Positions 24,754 to 30,854 of a DNA stretch of 30,854 nt are shown piece after piece (the stretch's first letter is position 1; each line of letters opens with the position of its first letter). This DNA comes from UBA1858 sp965658595. GTDB taxonomy: Bacteria; Pseudomonadota; Gammaproteobacteria; UBA4575. Location of the stretch: NCBI GenBank assembly GCA_965658595.1, contig CBFHSW010000058.1, positions 1 through 30,854 on the forward strand. Direction: 5' to 3'. The translations under genes and the position numbers were made by a program. The notes beneath the pieces are model-generated. The model did no database searches. It worked only from the letters and a program-made list of their open reading frames with translations, and was not told the origin of the DNA.

Positions 24754-27700
24754 CTACTGCCCTGGTTCCTCAGATTTTCTGACAACTTTTTCTATATTTG
24801 GTTGCTCCCATGTTCCGGTCATTGTGTAGTGGTAAGTGAGTGCCTTATTAAGTCCTACTACCTTTGCTACTTTATCAACTACAAACCCAGCCGCAGCACC
24901 AATAGGACCACCAACTAATGCCCCTGCTGCTGGCAATGAATCTGTTACAGATGGAGTCACTGCAACTCTTTGATCATAGCTTTGTTGAACGATATTAGTA
25001 GTGCCACTAAATTCAATGACTGCCGCTGATGAATCCACGGTGATTTTATCCGTATTCAAATCACCACCGCTTTGAAGCTTAAGATCACCATGAATTTTAT
25101 TAAAAGCAAACCCTTTAGCGGTTACATCTTTAAAATCCAAATTCAGTCTTCGTGTTAGTGCACTTAAATTAAATAAAGCTAATAATCGAGCAGCACCAGG
25201 TTCAACCTCAACCACTGAGCCATCGTTTATATCCATACTGGCACTACCAGTGATTTCAGCCAAATTGAGCTTATGAGGAGCATTCGGCCAAGTAAACTGA
25301 GATTTAATATCGCCATTACCATTTCTTAAACCACTCTCAAAACCCAGAGACTCCAGCGCATCGGCCAAATCAGTTGTTTGCATATCAACATTAAATTGAC
25401 TCCATATAGTGCCATCATTCATCTGTCTCCATGAACCATTACCCTGCGCGTCCAGATCAACCAATCTAAATTCTATCTGACTAAACTGTAGACCATCATG
25501 TATGGGCTCACCAATAACCATGACATCGAAAAGAGGCTTATTCCTGACTAGAAATTTGTCGGCTGTAAAAACAAAAGGCGGCAATGAACGTGGATCGATT
25601 ACCTGCTTTATCGACTTGTCACGCTTAGGCACAGTAAATGTTTGCATATCAAACATTAAGGGTGAATCTCCCGACATTGGCAGTATGATTTGACCATCAC
25701 CAAGCGACGAGGCTAAATCAATAGTATATTTCTGCCCATCAGTATGGGCTTGCAGATTCACATCTTGTGTAGGCCATGATGACCATTCAACTTGCGCGAT
25801 ATCAAGATCAAGTTGTGGGAGATTGATATCATCGTAAGAGGCTTCCTTATCTAAAGATTGGTTACGATGTCGATTAATAAATGTCATCCACTCTTCCACT
25901 GGCAGCCGATCTATTTCTCCTCTCACTAATAATCCTTGATGTTCCTTTTTTACATCTTCATTAGGAGGGCCTAACTCAATTACATTTAGGTTAAACGGTT
26001 GTTGTTCACTCATAGTAAATAACAACGCCGCTTTATCGGCTAATTGCCATCTCATCACCTGTTGCTTCTGATCAAATATGAGATGAGCATCAAGTTGTGT
26101 GGCCGACGGCTTAACAAGAGGATGAGGCAAATTAAACTCAATACCTTTCAATGAGGAATCTATATTTAGTGCAATTTTTTCAGGATTATCTTTTTTAAAC
26201 ATGGATGGCAAGTGCAGCTTCCCATGGATGTCAGTTTGACCTGATAAAAAAGGCATGAAGTGTGGATATTGTTGTTTGAGATATTCATTAAGTGCAAACT
26301 CTCCAGTGAATAAAAGCTCAGATGCTCCATCACCCAATGCACGCGCATTAAGATTGATAGGTTGTTCATACAAAGTTGCTGAGAGTTGGTCTGTTCGAGC
26401 TCCCTCCTGATCAAAAAAAACAGTCCCATCAACGTTTCTCAGGGCCAGCTGCACCGCGTGAATGTTTAATGTATTGTCAACAAAACCAATTTCTCCACTC
26501 ACCTTGAAAGGCAGTGGTATTTTATCAGCCAAAGACTTAGTAAATGCCAACTCTAGTTGGGTCTTCCCTTGCAAGGATATTTGATCTGCAACTGAATTTT
26601 TTTTCTCAACTAAACCAGAGTCAGCTAAAAAGTGAATTAAGTTTTGTCCGTCACCCTCAAGCATGCCCTGACCATCTAATACTGCTTGTAAAAAAGAAGG
26701 AATAACCAGCTTGGCATGAGTGAGTTTTGAATCATACATACTGGCAGTCTGAGGAGTTACTTCAATACGATCTTTATCCATAGTGATAGTAGCTTGGATA
26801 TCAGTGAATTTTGGCCAACCTTGCATATATTCCAACACTGTATCGTAAGCCTTGACATCAGCAGACAAAATGCCAGCGCTGTTCTGGTATGGAAACTCAC
26901 TCAACTTACCGCGCAGTTGTAAGACAGAATCTCGAACCACACCCTCTTTGATCGCACCAGAGAACCAACTTTTTACGCGTCTCACTTTCTCAACCACAGG
27001 AAAATAACTGCTCACATGAGTGGCGTCAAAGTGCTTTATTAATATTTGTGAATCTATATATAACTCGCCTGATTGTACGAACCCAGCCACACGAGTATTG
27101 ACGTCTAATTCATCATTTTGAACTTGCAATAAATCAGTTTGAAACAAATGTTGATGCTTGCCATGTTGCCAGTGCCAATCACCCTGCATTGATACTATTA
27201 GATCCTTATTTGGATATAACTCAGGTAAAACTAATTTAACCTGCTCAGATGTAAGCGACGCCATACCTCCAGAGTCACCACCACGCAAACTACCAGTTAA
27301 ACCGGTGATTTTTCTATTTGTATTGACCTCTAAAAAACTTGCCTGACTGAAGTCTGCGGCATACTCATATTGATCATAGTGTTTGTTTTTTTGCCAATGC
27401 AGCTGTAAGTTTTTTATGCTGGCATCACCACGATAGTTTCCAAGCTGTTGTGATAGCCAACCTGGGTTAATTCTATCAATGGTATTACACAGAGCACCAA
27501 GTGGTATCTCACTGGCGAACATACTAAAACTTGTCAGCTGATGTGATGACAGTGCAACCTTAATTCCCAACTGTTGTGCATCCAGCTCATTCGCATCATT
27601 TTGAGTGCCATAAAATAAAACCAAGTTATTGGTTAATAGTGTCCAGTCATCTTGTGTTTTACTTAGCTCATAATCTAATGCTAGACCTTCAACCACTTGA

Positions 27701-28596
27701 TCACTCATACACAACTGCTGATTAGGCCTTTTTTTATCGTCCGCCCTTTGACTCGAGCTATAACTCATGTGTAAAGAGCCCTGCATGGACTGAATGATAC
27801 CTTGATTGAATTCACCCCGAGCCTCAGCATCAAATACAGCATTTATACCCAGATCTTTTTGTTTAGGTATGTTTGCAAGCAGTTCATCAAATACCATTTT
27901 CTCAGCTTGAAAATAAAATTTTACTTTAGCTTGATTAAGATCTGATAAATCTCCAGCTACATTCGCTTTCAGAGTAAATGATTGGCCAAGATGTTCAGGT
28001 AACTCACCTTGCAGAAAGAAATTTGTACTTATTAAACCAGGCTTGATATGAGCATTCACGCCTGAAAAATGATAATCCACATTAGTCACATCATCTTTCA
28101 AATGAATTTTTGCATCAATTAAATTTAGATCAATACTCGAGAGATCCTGTGAAGACTGATTAGATTGCGATGGAACTAAAAACTGTTTACTAATTGTAAT
28201 CTCGCCGTCACTATTGCGATGCAATATAAGATCCAGTCCAATCAGAGCGACTTGTTTGATTATTATTTGCTGGTTAAATAAGGATGATAATATGTCCACC
28301 CTAACTTCAACTCGATCCAAGCCCCAACTGTCATTATTATCAGAGGTGAAACTCACTTGTTCTGCTATTAATACAGAAAATGGATGTGAACGACTGATTT
28401 CTAAACTAGCAATTTCTACGTGAGTGTTGATGGATTGGCTAAGATAGTTCTCAATTTGTGTTTGTACAATTTTATTTAAATCAGGATGCAAACGAATTGC
28501 TGACATAGCAACTGCAACAAGCAGCAACATCAGCGTAATCAGATATAATCCGCTATCCAGTAGTTTAGAGGCGACAGTTTTCAATTCAGTACCCAA
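24754..28596 (-). CDS. yhdP: YhdP family AsmA-like envelope protein
   Basis: YhdP belongs to the AsmA-like bridge proteins, which span the periplasm and are implicated in phospholipid transport to the outer membrane. The 1280-residue product has one N-terminal membrane helix (about residues 14-34) followed by a very long beta-rich region, as in the family (about 1,270 residues). The C-terminal part contains TGSASMDINDGSVVEVEPGA, ARLLALFNLSALTRRLNLDF and a hydrophobic Gly/Ala stretch (AAGALVGGPIGAAAGFVV). The only reasonable start is TTG at 28596, preceded immediately by an in-frame TGA and with no ribosome binding site. It probably relies on coupling to rng, whose stop is 6 bases upstream. 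Confidence 0.93.
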   Translation of the reverse strand: MGTELKTVASKLLDSGLYLITLMLLLVAVAMSAIRLHPDLNKIVQTQIENYLSQSINTHVEIASLEISRSHPFSVLIAEQVSFTSDNNDSWGLDRVEVRVDILSSLFNQQIIIKQVALIGLDLILHRNSDGEITISKQFLVPSQSNQSSQDLSSIDLNLIDAKIHLKDDVTNVDYHFSGVNAHIKPGLISTNFFLQGELPEHLGQSFTLKANVAGDLSDLNQAKVKFYFQAEKMVFDELLANIPKQKDLGINAVFDAEARGEFNQGIIQSMQGSLHMSYSSSQRADDKKRPNQQLCMSDQVVEGLALDYELSKTQDDWTLLTNNLVLFYGTQNDANELDAQQLGIKVALSSHQLTSFSMFASEIPLGALCNTIDRINPGWLSQQLGNYRGDASIKNLQLHWQKNKHYDQYEYAADFSQASFLEVNTNRKITGLTGSLRGGDSGGMASLTSEQVKLVLPELYPNKDLIVSMQGDWHWQHGKHQHLFQTDLLQVQNDELDVNTRVAGFVQSGELYIDSQILIKHFDATHVSSYFPVVEKVRRVKSWFSGAIKEGVVRDSVLQLRGKLSEFPYQNSAGILSADVKAYDTVLEYMQGWPKFTDIQATITMDKDRIEVTPQTASMYDSKLTHAKLVIPSFLQAVLDGQGMLEGDGQNLIHFLADSGLVEKKNSVADQISLQGKTQLELAFTKSLADKIPLPFKVSGEIGFVDNTLNIHAVQLALRNVDGTVFFDQEGARTDQLSATLYEQPINLNARALGDGASELLFTGEFALNEYLKQQYPHFMPFLSGQTDIHGKLHLPSMFKKDNPEKIALNIDSSLKGIEFNLPHPLVKPSATQLDAHLIFDQKQQVMRWQLADKAALLFTMSEQQPFNLNVIELGPPNEDVKKEHQGLLVRGEIDRLPVEEWMTFINRHRNQSLDKEASYDDINLPQLDLDIAQVEWSSWPTQDVNLQAHTDGQKYTIDLASSLGDGQIILPMSGDSPLMFDMQTFTVPKRDKSIKQVIDPRSLPPFVFTADKFLVRNKPLFDVMVIGEPIHDGLQFSQIEFRLVDLDAQGNGSWRQMNDGTIWSQFNVDMQTTDLADALESLGFESGLRNGNGDIKSQFTWPNAPHKLNLAEITGSASMDINDGSVVEVEPGAARLLALFNLSALTRRLNLDFKDVTAKGFAFNKIHGDLKLQSGGDLNTDKITVDSSAAVIEFSGTTNIVQQSYDQRVAVTPSVTDSLPAAGALVGGPIGAAAGFVVDKVAKVVGLNKALTYHYTMTGTWEQPNIEKVVRKSEEPGQ

Positions 28597-28602
28597 TCAT
28601 AA

Positions 28603-30144
28603 CTACAACAGCACCACATCAAACTGCTCTTGCGTATACAGAATTTCAACTTGCAACTTGATGGTCTTATTTGTGTATTCTTCCAACTCGGCCAAGTTGT
28701 CTGATTCTTCATCAACCAATAAATCAACAACAGCTTGAGAAGCTAGCACCAACAAATCAGATGATTCATATTGACGAGCTACACGCATAATTTCTCGGAA
28801 CAGTTCATAACAAACTGTCTGAGCACTTTTGATAGAACCTCGCCCAGAACAAGTATTACAAGGTTCGCATAAAATATGTTCTAGGCTCTCATGAGTGCGT
28901 TTGCGAGTCATTTCTACCAAGCCAAGGGCTGACACCTCACAGATTTGAGTTTTAGCGCGGTCTTTTTCTAAGATTTTTTCCAACGCTCTCAACACTTGTT
29001 GCTTGTGTTCTTCTTCCTCCATATCAATAAAGTCAATAATGATAATTCCACCAAGATTTCTCAATCGCAACTGACGTGCTAGTGTTTGCGCCGCTTCAAG
29101 GTTAGTCTTGAATATGGTTTCTTCTAGATTTCTATGTCCCACAAACGCACCTGTATTTACATCAATCGTGGTCATAGATTCTGTTTGGTCAAATACTAAA
29201 TGACCACCAGATTTAAGCATCACTTTGCGTTGCAAGGCACGTTCAATTTCATCTTCGATACCATGTAAATCAAATATCGGTCGAGCACCTTGGTAACGTT
29301 TTATTCGTGCAGCGAACTCCGGCATAAGTTTTTCAGCAAATGACCGCACATTGGAAACTGTTTCTCGCGAATCAATACTAATTTCATCGACATCATCAAT
29401 GTTAATATCACGCAAGGTTCTCACAGCAAGCGGAAGATCCACATAAACTTCTGCCACAGAATCCACCTGATTAATTTTTTCTACAATCGAATCCCATAAG
29501 CGTAATAAGAAATGCAAATCGCGTCTAAGTTCTTCCTTAGAGGCAGATTCTGCAGCCGTTCTCAGTATGCATCCAAATCGTTTGCCACTCTCTTGTAACA
29601 ACTCCCCCATGAATCCACTCAGACGATCGCGCTCTTGTTCATCTTCAAGCCTTGCGGAAAGACGAATTTCACTTGAGTAAGGAAGTAGCACTAAATAGCG
29701 AGATGGAATAGTGATATTCGTGGTTAAGCGTGCACCTTTACTACCAATTTGATCTTTAACCACCTGTACCAGTACCTGCTGTCCTTCATGCAGCAGATCT
29801 GCAATCGCTTCTACAGCTTGAGACTGATGTGGATTGTTGTCTGTGTTGTTTTCTTCAATGGTCGCTTGAGGTTCCACTGAGTGCTCATCTGGTTCGTGTT
29901 TTCGAGAAGCAAGAGATAAATCAATCACATCTGAAGCATGTATAAATGCTGCCTTTTCCAAACCGATGTCAATAAATGCGGCATCCATACCCGGCATGAC
30001 TCGACTCACAGCACCTTTGAAAATACCCCCAACAAGGCCACGGCGAGCCGTGCGCTCAATGTTCATTTCTTGCAGCACACCATTTTCTACCAGAGCAACT
30101 CGGGTTTCTCTGGGAGTGACATTGATAAGTATTTCTTCACTCAT
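28603..30144 (-). CDS. rng: Ribonuclease G
   Basis: RNase G is the short RNase E paralogue that trims the 16S rRNA 5' end and some mRNAs. The 513-residue product has an S1 domain (about 35-130), the 5'-sensor and DNase I-like catalytic regions with Asp in TTIDVNTGAFVGHRNLEETI and IIIIDFIDM, and the zinc-link CEPCNTCSGRG. It ends YTQEQFDVVLL, very close to the E. coli terminus. An acidic, Asn/Gln-rich insertion of about 20 residues (roughly 80-105) lies inside the S1 domain relative to E. coli. I chose ATG 30144, with TAGGTG 8 bases upstream; a GTG at 30153 adds three residues. It overlaps maf by 8 bases. Confidence 0.96.
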   Translation of the reverse strand: MSEEILINVTPRETRVALVENGVLQEMNIERTARRGLVGGIFKGAVSRVMPGMDAAFIDIGLEKAAFIHASDVIDLSLASRKHEPDEHSVEPQATIEENNTDNNPHQSQAVEAIADLLHEGQQVLVQVVKDQIGSKGARLTTNITIPSRYLVLLPYSSEIRLSARLEDEQERDRLSGFMGELLQESGKRFGCILRTAAESASKEELRRDLHFLLRLWDSIVEKINQVDSVAEVYVDLPLAVRTLRDINIDDVDEISIDSRETVSNVRSFAEKLMPEFAARIKRYQGARPIFDLHGIEDEIERALQRKVMLKSGGHLVFDQTESMTTIDVNTGAFVGHRNLEETIFKTNLEAAQTLARQLRLRNLGGIIIIDFIDMEEEEHKQQVLRALEKILEKDRAKTQICEVSALGLVEMTRKRTHESLEHILCEPCNTCSGRGSIKSAQTVCYELFREIMRVARQYESSDLLVLASQAVVDLLVDEESDNLAELEEYTNKTIKLQVEILYTQEQFDVVLL

Positions 30145-30712
30145 TGTTTTCACCTACTGACGCGCGTTGTAATAGTCCGGATAACTCATATAGAGGCAAG
30201 CCCATCACCCCTGAATAGCTCCCAGAGAGATGTTGAATGAATTTTGCTGCCAAGCCTTGAATGGCATAACCACCAGCTTTATCCAAGGGTTCACCAGTTC
30301 TCCAATAATCGTCTATTTCTTGTGGTGTGAGCGCTCTAAAGGTCACCTCGCTGATACTGAGTGCGTCGTTGCAATTTCCTAGATATGAGACACTGATAGC
30401 GGTATGCACTGTGTGTGTTCTAGCTGATAAACGTGTCAGCATGGCTTTAAAATCAGCTTCATCTTCGGGTTTGCCCATTATGATGCCTTCAATACTGACA
30501 GTAGTGTCCGCTGCAATTACGACCACACCTGAGTCATATTGTTCACGAATGTGACGATTTTTTGTTTGTGCCATTCTCTTAACATAGTCTAAGACAGACT
30601 CTTGAGTAAGCGGTGTTTCGTCAATATCTGCCGAATCAATTTTAAAACCAACACCAAGTTGTTGCAGTAATTCAGCGCGTCGTGGTGAAGCAGATGCCAG
30701 GATGATCGTCAT
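30137..30712 (-). CDS. maf: Maf-family nucleoside triphosphate pyrophosphatase (YhdE type)
   Basis: A house-cleaning pyrophosphatase that hydrolyses non-canonical or excess nucleotides; YhdE-type members act on dTTP/UTP. The 191-residue product starts TIILASASPRRAELLQQLG with the SASPRR phosphate loop (7-12). Catalytic Asp69 is in VVIAADTTVSIEG, followed by GKPEDEADF, and later GYAIQGLAAKFI. Length matches the family (about 195). It is the first gene of maf-rng-yhdP-nitrilase-tldD-pmbA, the same order as E. coli yhdE-rng-yhdP-tldD. Confidence 0.95.
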   Translation of the reverse strand: MTIILASASPRRAELLQQLGVGFKIDSADIDETPLTQESVLDYVKRMAQTKNRHIREQYDSGVVVIAADTTVSIEGIIMGKPEDEADFKAMLTRLSARTHTVHTAISVSYLGNCNDALSISEVTFRALTPQEIDDYWRTGEPLDKAGGYAIQGLAAKFIQHLSGSYSGVMGLPLYELSGLLQRASVGENNE

Positions 30713-30854
30713 CAGACTAAATTAAGTTAAATGTAGGGACCAATTATGACACGAATTGACATTTCTGACATTCAAGCCCGTGATTGTTTAAGTGCGATGA
30801 TAAGGATGGTTAGCTAGAATTGACCATGCTCTATATAGCTGTTCAATCATGAAT

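Noticed and set aside
30746..30817. 23-codon plus-strand ORF upstream of maf
   Set aside because: Too short, no recognisable product; the 142-base right edge otherwise shows nothing I can support.

Overview
The window is a piece of a gammaproteobacterial chromosome with fairly low GC. Almost every gene is a chromosomal housekeeping gene, and the gene orders are classic gammaproteobacterial ones: (yebC)-ruvC-ruvA-ruvB-ybgC-tolQ-tolR-tolA-tolB-pal, FmdB-like/DUF502/aspS, arsC-wrbA-DUF2069-hda, purM-purN-DUF3108, and maf-rng-yhdP-nitrilase-tldD. These resemble Pseudomonas and E. coli arrangements, but the order or genus cannot be named from the sequence. All three stop codons end intact genes, so the code looks standard.

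Layout. Bases 1-7811 are all minus strand: nudB, yebC, the ruvCAB Holliday-junction genes, the acyl-CoA thioesterase ybgC, and the Tol-Pal envelope system. A probable cpoB start lies at the left edge. Bases 7812-9914 interrupt the usual aspS-nudB adjacency and hold a decayed block. It contains gspL (cytoplasmic half lost, then an internal TAG), gspM (internal TAG) and, divergently, pilF/pilW (one-base frameshift). Bases 9915-12656 carry aspS, a DUF502 membrane protein and an FmdB-type zinc ribbon (minus). Bases 12882-14047 are the only accessory-looking stretch. It holds an unrecognised exported protein and a small gene broken by an in-frame TAA. A 61-bp imperfect direct repeat brackets the small gene, and one repeat copy includes the 3' end of rlmD.

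Bases 14048-21073 hold rlmD (minus), arsC-like/wrbA/DUF2069 (plus), hda and a CDP-alcohol phosphatidyltransferase (minus), then purM-purN-DUF3108 (plus). Bases 21074-30712 are minus strand: maf, rng, yhdP, a nitrilase-family amidase, tldD and pmbA.

Interpretation. Core functions (envelope integrity, recombination, translation, purine synthesis, replication control, peptide proteolysis) look intact. The damaged genes are two type II secretion inner-membrane components, a type IV pilus pilotin and one small unknown. This suggests erosion of secretion/pilus functions, unless some of the lesions are sequence errors. AspRS carries His30 and Gly81, which suggests a non-discriminating enzyme and hence a GatCAB route to Asn-tRNA elsewhere in the genome. 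I did not find a convincing undescribed multi-gene system, and saw no CRISPR array, rRNA, tRNA, transposase or integrase.
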